Assembly (NCBI RefSeq): GCF_000350225.1
Contig: NW_005179100.1
Coordinates: forward strand, 1-64,000
Reading direction: 5' to 3'
DNA: 64,000 bases
Origin: Chondrus crispus
Lineage: Eukaryota > Rhodophyta > Florideophyceae > Gigartinales > Gigartinaceae
Shown here piece after piece: positions 10,825 through 20,380 of the stretch (positions within the stretch are counted from its first letter, which is position 1; the number at the start of each line of letters is the position of its first letter). The notes below the pieces were generated by a model. That model saw only the letters and a list, made by a program, of their open reading frames with translations. It made no database searches and was not told the DNA's origin. The translations under genes and the position numbers were made by a program.

Positions 10825-12197
10825 AGCACGGGCGCTGATCCGGTCTCGTAGGAACCAACAGAAGGCCACGTAAGATATCAGTCAAATACTACTGCATCAG
10901 TCAGCCCAGCAGTCATGTATGAGAAAGCAAAGATCAGTGGAAATACGATGTTCAGATTCGTCTTTCATTTGACAGTATGCAGAAGGGAGAGAAAATGAAA
11001 GAAGGAAAAGCCTGAAGTAGGCTCGCACTGGAGAGTAAAGGAAAGGCACCGAATTTGCTCGAGCAGAACGAATGCAAGCCAGTCCATTAATGACTTTCTT
11101 CTGGGAAACGTGGCCTGATTTAGAAGAGATAACAAGCAAAGGTCGCATTAAAAATCGTGTGTACGTTCGGAGGTTGGAAAACGTGAAATGACGAAGAGCC
11201 TACTCTTTATTTTATCGTGGTACAGTGGGGCGATATCAGAAATAGCAGGAGAGCACGTTAGTCTCTTGCTTTCAGTCTTTTGTTGCCCCGTTCTAAATTT
11301 TTCATGAAGGTCCAGTGAGATGGCACGGTGTACAACCATCTTACCTGTCCGTGTAGTAAGTACAACACTTACGCATACAGTAAGGTGCAGCCCCCCAGAA
11401 GAACTCAATGCAGCAATTTTGATGAAGAAACCAGCATGGGATACACGGTTCACAATATGAAGTCCAGCAAGCTACTGTAGTACATGACTGCTAGGACACC
11501 GCCCTGTCTTTAAATAAAATGAATCCATTTCAATAGATAACCATGCAACTTGTTGAAGAGGAACGGGGCAGGTTTTGCAAAGAGTCTCATGTGCTGCAAA
11601 CTGAAGCAAGGACCTGGTTATCAATGATCAAACCCCTGAGGGTCTTGGCAGACTCCACGACAGACTTCACGTCACATCTTCACGTCACATCATTGTGCTG
11701 TCGCGGATTTCGTCTAGCCTTTGTTGACACTGACATCAGTGCAGTTCTGTATCAATTTGTGTGGTATCTATAGGTTTAATTGCATGCAGGCCTCCCGGAA
11801 GGCCTTTGATCGATAATACAGTACCAAGGGTATGTCATGTAAGGGCGAACGGAAAATTGCAATGTTTGAGCAATTTCCATGTGACAATGGGTGCTGTGAT
11901 AGGTTGCAATACTTTGAGTTTTTCAAGAAATTCAATGGCTTCTTTTGCCCCTACTGTAATTGAGTTTATTGAGAATTGTATTAAAATCACGGTGCATATC
12001 GCGTATGATAAAAAACTTTATTTACAACCAGGGAGAACCCGCAATGTGGTCATGCCGTGGCAATGAATCTTCGCGACCCTCGCACTTCTCCGGAAACAGG
12101 TAGGGAATGTTGGCATTGTGTACCAAATTTTCTGGATTCTTTCATACTGTACTGTTAACAACCACAGCAAGGATTAGTGTACATGATAGTGCAACGA

Positions 12198-12247
12198 CCT
12201 CCTCTCCATCCACATGTCGCGGCTGCGACATGTGGATGGAGAGGAGG
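12198..12247. repeat. Perfect 23-bp inverted repeat (hairpin, 4-nt loop)
   Basis: The left arm (12198-12220) and right arm (12225-12247) are perfect reverse complements around the loop GGCT. The hairpin ends one base before the left TIR of the neighbouring MITE. It could form a cruciform in DNA or a stable RNA stem. Its relation to the MITE (part of it, hitchhiking sequence, or insertion target) is not clear. Confidence 0.95.
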
Positions 12248-12248
12248 C

Positions 12249-12504
12249 CCTCAGGGCCATTCCATTCATCGTGATTGGCAATCATGCAATCACGCAATCA
12301 CGCGATCACGACATTAATTTAACGTCTTTCTGCAAGTTGGAGCACAAGATTAATTTTAAGTCGATTGTTTATTTCTTTAATGAGCATGACCATTTTTTAG
12401 GAAACGTAATACAAACAACCAACCACAAGGGAGCAGCCACCATTTATTGACGTGATTGCGTGATTGCGTGATTGCCAATCACGATGAATGGAATGGCCCT
12501 GAGG
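12249..12504. mobile_element. MITE with 54-bp terminal inverted repeats
   Basis: The left 54 bp (12249-12302) and right 54 bp (12451-12504) are inverted copies with one mismatch. The outer part reads CCTCAGGGCCATTCCATTC and the inner part is a run of AATCACGC-type 9-bp steps. The 148-bp interior is AT-rich and has no coding potential. I found no convincing target-site duplication, so the superfamily is undetermined. Confidence 0.85.
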
Positions 12505-13139
12505 TGATGTCATGAGGTCATCATGCCATTTTGACATACTGTACCAAGGGTACAGTACAAAAGAAGCAACTGTGACGCAGAGCGCGTAGCTGTGTACGTA
12601 ATGTACGAACATGTAAAATATCTGTCATACACTACCATATGCAGGACTGTTGTGAGAACGTCTCTCGGAATGGCGCAAAAATGTGCGTATGCAATATCAA
12701 GACGTGAAGGGAAAGCAGGAGGAACAAAGCCGAGAAGACTGGCCACCACAGAGATCCAGGGACACATCTATCCGAATGCGAACTCGAACTGGTGTCGATA
12801 TCCGAATTAGCGAAGGGCGAAGGGGTGCCTGCGATGAGCGACACGCGAAGGGCAAGCGATGAAACGACGCGAGAAGATGGAGTGTAAGTGGCTTCCACTG
12901 AAGGGAGTGGGAGGATAACAAGGGGGGCAGACCGAAGAGGAATAAATGGAGAGGGGGAGGCAGCAGCAAAGCGCCCAGCAGCTTTATGCTGATCGTCTTG
13001 CATTACATCACCGTTCTATTTCCCTAACTCGCGCGATGAATACTCCCTCAGCTGTACGGTACCCTTGCGGTAATCCAACCGCGAGGCACTGAGCGAGCTG
13101 TAGAACCGGGAATCCACCCCACGTTGTTTATTGTTCTAA

Positions 13140-13500
13140 GTTCGTTGCCTTTTTTCCTTCTCCGGGGGCGCCTCCCCTTCTGAAGTACACGTACGTCCCT
13201 CGAGGGGCCTGTCCCCTGTCGGATCCCTTCCTGTCTCCCCAAATCTCCCTCCAATCCCCCCCGTGCATTGCGCTTCTTCCGCTCCGACCCCTCCCAAGTC
13301 CATCTTCCCGCGTACAGCCTGGCCCACCCCCGACGGTCTCCTGCCGCCTTCTTTCCCTTCAGCAACCGACAGCTGCACGATGCGGATCCCCCGCGCCCTC
13401 GCAGGAGGCGCAATCCTCTCTTTCGGTTCCGTCCGCATTTGCGCGGGCGCTCGGTATCCGCTCGTAGGCCGCCCTGCACACGTCGCCACGCGCACACGTA
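13140..13500 (+). promoter_or_regulatory. Pyrimidine-rich GC island, possible orphan promoter/5' UTR
   Basis: The plus strand is strongly C/T-rich here. The same look occurs just upstream of the plus-strand starts of the NIPA gene (about 20040-20290) and DNAJC2 (about 27660-27820), and on the minus strand before the glycosyltransferase. No gene is recognised immediately downstream. A short ATG frame begins at 13380 (reads MRIPRALAGG) but has no family match. It may mark an unrecognised transcript or the remnant of one. Confidence 0.3.
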
Positions 13501-14985
13501 ACTCTGTCGGAGCAGTACACTACTACTGCACAGGGCACCACTACAGTGCCGTACACGTTCCCCTTCTGGATTTTTTTAAGTCAGATCGCAAATCTCAGTG
13601 GTCTACTGTATGATAGGTACCTCTCAGAGGTAGAGCAAAAACATCCATTCGCAAGGATCTACATTGTGTGATGCGATACTAGCCACAAATTACTGTATGT
13701 GGGAATATTTAACCATTGAATGTTTTGCCGAGCTTGGTTCATTCAACGAGGACAGATTGATGACTACTCGTTTGTCCTGACTAAATTGATCATCTTTTTC
13801 ACAATAAGCGACCTAGTGTCGTCATGTCAATATGACATATTTTCGAGAGACATGCATCGTTTCTAGACTTTGGCATGTCACAAAAGCTCTGTAATCTCTC
13901 TGTCATCTATGGCCCAATGATATTTTCCGAAAGTAACTGGCAAGGACATTGAAAGGTCTGCATTTCCCTACAACGATCGCAAGTTTCTGAAGCTACCATT
14001 GTCAAAATCGTTCTCATAACACAGCAGTACAATATCCTGCAGAACGCCAACTTTTTTACTGCAGCCTTCTGCAACATCAGACACAACACAGCGCCAATTC
14101 ATTGGAATCCGGATACTGTACAAGCCTCTATGCTGATTGTAACAATGAACTCTGTCTGCCATTCTATCAAACAAGACTCAAAGTGTCATTTCTTGATCGT
14201 GTTTCATACAGCGATATAATATCATACCGCGAGATCATAATAGGCAAGGAACGAGGCAAGGTACACGAACCGTATCAAGGACTAATTTTGATCCTGCCCA
14301 CGTCGAGCAGCAACGGCATTCGGGCGCTTGTGGCATCAAAGAAACTTTTGGAGAATGCTACAGTACTATTCAGACCTAGCAAGAGAGTGAGTCACAGATC
14401 ATAGTAAGACACTTTACACTCAGTTGTCAAGTCCAAGAACGCAGTCCAATCCGAAGGACATGCCCGCAATATCTTCATTCGTCTGAGTGCTGTAGAGTGG
14501 CCTAACACTCGAAGACGCAGACAGCAAATAAGCAGTTTTCGACACGACGCACCACTTCATTAAGGCATACTATATGACCTACACGATCTTTCTTCTTTTC
14601 ACCGTGATGCATCTCGAGACTTCTACTGTCGAGTGTCATATCAAACCGCTTGTTACTCCATACCTCTGATGCTCATGATTAGGGGAGACGTCCATCTTCA
14701 GCAGGGTTCCCAACCGTCACTGCTGCCCTTCTGCATGTTGATAATTTACGCATTCAGAGGCAAATAGGCCGCGTAAATAAGCAAACAATATTCTTTTGAG
14801 TGCGACATGTAAGAAAATTGCCTTCATCTGAATGCTTGTGAAACGTCTTATTATGTATAAATACTGTCCAAACCGTCCTCGGATTCAGAGTCATCCTAGG
14901 TCGAACGAAAAGGTATGGGAGCTACTTGCACTCAACAGGAATTTCTACAGCTTCGATCCTTGTTTTAATCTGCTTTCTTCTCGCA

Positions 14986-16792
14986 ATGGCATCTTTTTGC
15001 GTCCTTTTCTTCGTTGGTTTTCTATTCTCTGTTGCTGCCGCTCAGCAATCCGACACTCCGCAATCCGACAACGCACTGCGCTGCAAAGACCATCCTGCGT
15101 ATGACCAAGGGCTAAAACCTGTTCTCATTTCTTCGTGGGACTATGACGTCTCATCTCCTGAGTTTCAGCAATTCGTCTATCTTCCCCGCTACAGCAAGCA
15201 CGTATATGCCCCTGTCGGCGACCCATCTTCAAACAAGTACAACGGTTTGGATCTTTTTTATATTGGGGAAAGTCTGCGCCCGTCGTTCCGGATGACGTTC
15301 CAGCGCCCAGCACTTGTGTACTTGCTTGTTAGCGTCGAATCGTCAAACTTTTCGCCTGCAGCAGATGTGACTCTTCTTGGGTGGAGGTCAGAGGGCTGGG
15401 TCGAGAGAGTTGATGGAGATAACACAATCACATACGGAATTCACGGTCCTGTTTCTGGGAAAATGCCACAGTATGCCTATGTCTTCTCGAAACCCACGGC
15501 CACTAATGGGGACTTCGTCGAAATTCCTCAAGGTCAATTCGTGAAAACAAAAACTGTAGGCATTCCTGTTAATGGAGGCTTCAACATTTTGGTTGCTGAA
15601 GCAGATGGAAGCCCAAGCCCGCCAGTCGGAACCTTTCAGGGGGAACCCATTCCTGCAAATGAGAAATGTCCCGACAAGTTGCATGCTGTATGGATGACCG
15701 AAGACGACAACAACGACGATATTGACACACGAGGAGTTAAGTTTGAAACTTGGCATCCTGCATGGGACCCTTGCTTTTGGTGGTACGTTGGTATTGTCTT
15801 CCCTCTTGCATCAGCGGTAGCCCTACATTTTCTCGCAGAGGATGAAAGCATCTAACACAAACAACCAAATGTTTCTTCTTCCTGTTCCTATCCTTAGCGC
15901 GTACGACCATGAACATGGTTCTAATCCAAGGAAGATCATGGGTTACACACCTAAATTCACATACACAAGCAGGAAGAACAACCGGCAAATGGAGACCCCG
16001 CGCGGGTTTAAAGGCTTCGTACTAAGAACAGGTCCTTACTACGTCTACTGCAGTTTGCACGTGGTGCAATCGAGTTTAAATCGAGTTACAACACGGTTCC
16101 ACACGATCAATTTTGCAGTTGTCGACCGAAACACAAAAGAGTTGTTGATGGACATCCAACACAAGGGTGATTTTGGATGGACGGGCGTGCGCTTGTTTGA
16201 CAAGAAGACATTCGAGCCGATTGACTCAACACAGCAGAACATTCAAGTCGCACAATTGAGCGGGCCGAACAACTTTCGGAGCATTAACGTTCTCGAAAAT
16301 CCAAATAATCGATTTGATACGAGTAGAGTCCCAAAGGAACTCGGGCAGTATGAAGAATGGCAGACTCTGCCCATGTGCATGGAGATGAAAAATAGAGATT
16401 CACTACTCGCAGTGATATTGAAAACACCTAATACCGGCATCAAATCGCTGACGCGGCAAAATGACTTAGTCAGACTGGGCCGCCCCGGAAAATCCGAGCT
16501 TAGGCAATCCAGTGGTCTCAACCGCTCGTTGCGATTTAACAATTTGCAGTTTGGCGCAGAGTTCTGTCCGGATTCTGGAGCAAACGGTGGCTATTTCTAC
16601 ACGGACGCTAATGGAACGGAAATTCGGTCGGGACCGGGGCCGACATCAGTCCGGCAGTTTGTGAAGCCTGGATTTAAAGGCACACTAGATGGACGGTATG
16701 AGGTCGAAGATATTTGGAGCGGACTTTATGAGGAGGATGCCAGAGGGTTCTTTGCGGGCCATGGATATGGGATTGATCCTACATGGAACTAA
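14986..16792 (+). CDS. Secreted protein of unknown function with WHP...HEHG motif
   Basis: Two overlapping frames are one gene: exon 1 is 14986-15782 and exon 2 is 15898-16792, joined over a 115-bp intron (donor GTACGTTGG, branch-like TCTAAC, acceptor TATCCTTAG). The product is 563 residues. The start MASFCVLFFVGFLFSVAAA is a clear signal peptide, so the protein is probably secreted or in the endomembrane lumen. The phase-2 junction creates a Cys codon inside the string TWHPAWDPCFWCAYDHEHG. This His/Cys-rich cluster looks like a metal-binding site. It is followed by SNPRKIMGYTPKFTY and PRGFKGF, after which comes a beta-rich region. There is no second membrane segment, because the hydrophobic stretch after 15783 is intronic. 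I do not recognise a named family. The frame remains open upstream to about 14926, but only with non-ATG codons. Confidence 0.75.
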
Positions 16793-17336
16793 TCGTAAAG
16801 AGAAATTAAAAGAATGTGAGCAGCCGGAGCTAGATAGCCATGCTTTTCTCTGAAAGATGATAAGCGCCTCATGACTCTGACCCGGCGATATATGTACCCC
16901 GTAGAAAGTGAATATCTTTGGACGGAATGACGGTTCTCGAGGAACAACTTCTTCCATTGTCTAAGATAGAAGCCTTGCAACTCTTACGAAGACATGCGAA
17001 CAATCTGTCTAAAATTGCGCAGAGCTTGTGTTCATGGACTCAACCTTCAAGAGTTATACTCCCAGGGGGAGTGGAGGGGCATACAAGAGAGTAACTAGAC
17101 CAGTGCATGATGGCATACCACGTGCTCTATTCTGATTCAACGAAGAGAGTCCTTCACATTGTGACTTTTGTCACGTTTTGGACTGGAAGTAAGCTTCTTA
17201 GTTATCAGCAGTGTGGTCTTCACTGTTCAGAGCCGTCCGTCAAGATGTGTTGATAAGAATCAGTAGTATTGAAGTTCATATTCTCAGCATGTACATAGTT
17301 TGTATATGAATGACAGCACTCGAACGCGTAGTCGAA
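16793..17336. other. Convergent 3' intergenic spacer
   Basis: This lies between the stop of the secreted-protein gene and the stop of the minus-strand glycosyltransferase. It should contain both 3' UTRs. I see no gene, repeat or notable structure. Confidence 0.6.
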
Positions 17337-19019
17337 CTACCGTTCAGGTCGTTCTTTCCGTTCGCGTTTGCGAGCTGCTTGGGCACGCCAGAGTTGTTCT
17401 TCCCGTAGTTCCTCATTCCGCATCAAGAAATCCTTCCTTCTCGCTAGCTTCTCGTTCTCCAACATGCTGCGAGACGAGTCCGGCTGCGATACACCTTCAT
17501 CAAATCCCGCAGGGTTCACGTTGTCCTCATCTGTGCGGTCGGCATAAAGTGCCTGCGCGTCGATTTTCTTCTCCAGCAAGTACCTTCCCACAATCTTTAA
17601 CGTCCCAAGTTGTTGAAACGATACTGAAATGCAGTCATGGTACGAGGGAGTAAATTGTTCGCAATGCTTGATGTGCCATTTATGTCGCAGTGACGGTTCT
17701 ACAGCACGAAACACCTCATAGCGAGAATCTTTCAAAAAGGCTTCGCTCAGGGCGACGTCTTCCCCGCCCCACCCAACAAACATATTTTCGGCATTTTCAT
17801 ATGCCCCAATGGCATCAAAGTCGGACTTATACATACAGCTCATTCCGTATGATGAATCTCTCCAGTACCCCGCATCCTTATCGATACGCGAGCTACGCGC
17901 GTACAAGTTGTAAAATACGGGAAAATAAACCTGGCTCCCTTGAATGGAGTTGTACCGACAGCTGTCAAACATCGGGGGAAAAATGTACATATCGATGTCA
18001 GTGACAAACATGATGCTGTCGGGCGGGACGGCAGCTGATCCTTCCCTGATAGATATGGAGCGGGAGAAGAAGCCTGTTCTATCGCCGGGCACCAGGGAGA
18101 TTTGCACGTCCTTCTGAAACTTGATAGACTCAACGAGATCGTTGGATGCGGCGATGTCCTGCTGGGCTTCTTTGCACACGGCGAGGATCAGATGGACTTG
18201 CACATTGGCGGCGCGCAAGCGATCGAACTGATCTAGAAACCATTTTAACCGGCCAGGACGTTTCGAGTAGGGTACAACCATATGGACGGGATGTTGCCAC
18301 ACAGACTCGTCAAACTGCTTGACGCCAATGTAGCACATGCCCTCGAAAGTACGTTGCACGGAAACAACGTCACGACGGTTAGGGAGGGAATCACTTGCAG
18401 AGTCGAGATGGAAAACATATCTAGAGCCGCGGACCCTGTCGAGATGAGAGTACCCGAGGGTGTAGTTGTGAACGACAATGGAATGGTCGCGATAGAAGGA
18501 GCGTAAGGCGTGTTGGGAATAGGTGAGAGAGTTCCTGATATCGGTGGGCCGTCCGCGGCCGGTGGAGCTAAGATTAGTGACAATGTCGGAGGTGGGCTCG
18601 AAGAGGTAGACCTTGAAGAAAGTAGAAAAGACGCGGGTGAGAGCCGGTGGGTCGACGTCGCCGGGGACCGGATGGGAGAACTCCGCCGAAAAGCGCGAAG
18701 AGGGGTCGAAATGGAGGAGGGGGAGCGGGGTGGCGAGCGCACAAGGGTCGTGAAACGTGTCGGAGTGAGAGGGGTTTGGGGTGTATGGCAAGCGGAAAGA
18801 GGAGGTGAGGGCGGGAAAGACTGAGGAGAAGGCGCGCTGCAGGAGAAACAGGAGGAGGATGAGCGGGATAAGCAGGGAGAGGGCGACGCAGGGGGAGAGG
18901 GAAGTGGACTTTTGAAGAAGAAAGCGCAGGTTGGCGAGGTTGTTCTTGACGACAGGGCGGAACTGAGACGAGAAAGGGAGAGAGGAGCGGGGCGATTCGG
19001 TGCGGGTTCGGAACGGCAT
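17337..19019 (-). CDS. Chondroitin GalNAc-transferase-family glycosyltransferase (CHGN domain)
   Basis: A 560-residue type II Golgi-membrane-type protein. It has a short basic N-terminus, a single membrane anchor at about 44-61 (VALSLLIPLILLLFLL), a proline/serine stem, then the catalytic domain. The domain contains the DxD site TDIDMYIF near residue 340, which binds metal and UDP-sugar, and FVGWGGEDVAL near 413, the GWGxED acid/base signature. It ends in a charged coiled tail. These features match the CHGN family of animal chondroitin synthases and CSGalNAcTs, which transfer GalNAc or GlcA. The acceptor in an alga is unknown; sulfated cell-wall or matrix glycan synthesis is inference. The ATG at 19019 is preferred. 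Earlier in-frame sequence runs through a 29-nt homopolymer and is implausible as protein. Confidence 0.8.
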   Translation of the reverse strand: MPFRTRTESPRSSLPFSSQFRPVVKNNLANLRFLLQKSTSLSPCVALSLLIPLILLLFLLQRAFSSVFPALTSSFRLPYTPNPSHSDTFHDPCALATPLPLLHFDPSSRFSAEFSHPVPGDVDPPALTRVFSTFFKVYLFEPTSDIVTNLSSTGRGRPTDIRNSLTYSQHALRSFYRDHSIVVHNYTLGYSHLDRVRGSRYVFHLDSASDSLPNRRDVVSVQRTFEGMCYIGVKQFDESVWQHPVHMVVPYSKRPGRLKWFLDQFDRLRAANVQVHLILAVCKEAQQDIAASNDLVESIKFQKDVQISLVPGDRTGFFSRSISIREGSAAVPPDSIMFVTDIDMYIFPPMFDSCRYNSIQGSQVYFPVFYNLYARSSRIDKDAGYWRDSSYGMSCMYKSDFDAIGAYENAENMFVGWGGEDVALSEAFLKDSRYEVFRAVEPSLRHKWHIKHCEQFTPSYHDCISVSFQQLGTLKIVGRYLLEKKIDAQALYADRTDEDNVNPAGFDEGVSQPDSSRSMLENEKLARRKDFLMRNEELREEQLWRAQAARKRERKERPER

Positions 19020-19126
19020 GGCAACAACAAGCGCGTAGGAGGTTGGGTGGCTGCTAGATATGGGTGATGCGGGACATGTCCCAGGCCTCGGGAAGGGCGG
19101 TGAGGAAGATGCCAAAGGTTGTGGGC

Positions 19127-19155
19127 GGGGGGGGGGGGGGGGGGGGGGGGGGGGG
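19127..19155. repeat. 29-nt poly(G) run (poly(C) on the gene strand)
   Basis: An uninterrupted G29 lies about 108 bp upstream of the glycosyltransferase start, in its probable 5' UTR. The true length is likely to vary, and assembly of such a run is unreliable. Confidence 0.9.
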
Positions 19156-19448
19156 ATGGGAAGGAGAAGGGATAGGAGAAGCGGGCCGCTGCAGGCCTTT
19201 CCGTGGCGCGTTGTTGACGTGTGATCAAGGCTATGGCAGCTGAGGGCAGCTGAGGGCAGCTGAAGGGTACTGTATTCGGATTGTGAACGTTGGGCGACTG
19301 CGTCAGGTTCACAGTAAGCTCTGTGTCTGGCTGTAATAGAAACCGTACACGGACTGGTGGAACGTACAGTATGGCGCGGTCCATGCCTGTCGTCAGGGAC
19401 ACGCGTCCAAGAGTTTTTATGCGTTAAAAACAAAGGGAAAAAAACACT

Positions 19449-19470
19449 CGCTACCCTTCGAAGGGTAGCG
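19449..19470. repeat. Perfect 22-bp palindrome
   Basis: The sequence CGCTACCC-TTCGAA-GGGTAGCG is its own reverse complement over all 22 bases. It sits in the divergent spacer between the glycosyltransferase and NIPA genes. It could be a dimeric protein-binding site or a relic of an inverted-repeat element, because it contains TACCCTT/AAGGGTA. Confidence 0.9.
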
Positions 19471-20290
19471 CTTGAAGTGTGAATGGGCTAGGAGATTGGG
19501 ACGGGTGCCGGTCTGAATCGCGATCTCCAACCTAAACGTTCATTACATTGCATTACAGTTGTAACATGGCCCGGTCAGCTTCTGAATGAGTCGGGCCCCA
19601 GAGCGAGATGGGCGGTGTGTGGCCCGGCCCGTGCATTGCTGATTAGCACGGAGAGACACGTGGTGGGCGAGTTGTAATCCATAAGCCCATCCATAAGGAG
19701 GATTTGGAGTTGGGGAGGAGGGATATGTGCGCCGCGAAAATGAAGGGAAAAAGCTGTGTGCGACGGAGGTGCCCTTCATTGCTGTTACGATTGCTTCCAT
19801 TTCCCAGGGTTCCCATCCCTTTTTCGCCTCCCTTTTTGCACATTCGTTGCCACATCGATGCTCTCGTGAGCCCCCGCCATTTTTAATCGTCTTTCATACA
19901 TTGTCGCCACGAGGTCCTTATTTATTCAACCGCAAAGTTGTGGACGCGACTTGCCTCGGTGTAACGTTTCACTTTCCTCCCATGTCTGGTGTACAAAGTT
20001 TGTACACCAAACACGCAGTCTCGACTCATCCGGGCTTTCCTGCACGCCCCTCGTACTGTACGACTGTCTCAGCCCCTCACTCTCTCCGTTCCTCACAGAC
20101 CCGACCGAACCCCCTCACCCTCCCGCCCTCTTTTTACCTACCCGCGGTCTTTTAACCTTGTCCACCCTCCCACAACCGCTGTTGTGGACCACCTGTTCAG
20201 CCCTCCACATACTCCCAAACAACTTCCCACCCCCATCCCCCTCATCCCCCCGGTTAAGCCCCGACTGCCTGACAGTGACACAGTCACTTA

Positions 20291-20308
20291 CCCCCCCCCC
20301 CCCCCCCC
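20291..20308. repeat. 18-nt poly(C) run
   Basis: Eighteen consecutive C residues lie in the pyrimidine-rich region before the NIPA gene and 58 bp from the undetermined bases. Confidence 0.9.
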
Positions 20309-20366
20309 GGCGTCGCCACGAAGGGGGCGGATTTTGCTCCCCTCTCCCTCCCCACGGGCAAAAAGA

Positions 20367-20380
20367 NNNNNNNNNNNNNN
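20367..20380. other. Run of 14 undetermined bases (assembly gap)
   Basis: Fourteen N sit directly before the in-frame start of the visible NIPA coding sequence. The missing protein part (start and first membrane helix) needs more than 14 bases, so the gap size is probably arbitrary. Confidence 0.95.

Larger units (their letters stand above)
10232..14985. other. Gene-poor accessory stretch
   Basis: About 4.7 kb without a recognisable gene. It contains a 14-bp microsatellite (10771-10824), a perfect 23-bp-arm hairpin (12198-12247), a MITE (12249-12504), a pyrimidine-rich island (13140-13500) and several CAGTACC/GTACCAAGGGTA motifs. The open frames show no family resemblance and often start at non-ATG codons. 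I see nothing else that I can support. Confidence 0.55.
19020..20380. other. Bidirectional upstream region with homopolymers and assembly gap
   Basis: This lies between two divergent starts. It holds a 29-nt G run (19127-19155), three copies of an 11-bp GCAGCTGAGGG-like repeat (about 19235-19262), a perfect 22-bp palindrome (19449-19470), an 18-nt C run (20291-20308) and 14 undetermined bases (20367-20380). The plus strand from about 20040 is C/T-rich, as in other 5' regions here. No independent gene is supported. Confidence 0.6.

Noticed and set aside
13048-13613. Overlapping frames of 65-150 codons on both strands in the pyrimidine-rich island
   Set aside because: Long frames are expected by chance in biased GC-rich sequence. 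They are Arg/Pro-rich or Gly/Arg-rich and match nothing.
18245-19402. A 385-codon minus-strand frame overlapping the glycosyltransferase
   Set aside because: It is Pro/Ser low-complexity from a C-rich template and lies in another frame of a gene with clear catalytic motifs.
19490-19560. Possible tRNA-like B-box (GGTCTGAATCG) near a palindrome
   Set aside because: The bases do not fit the B-box consensus and no cloverleaf or A-box could be formed.
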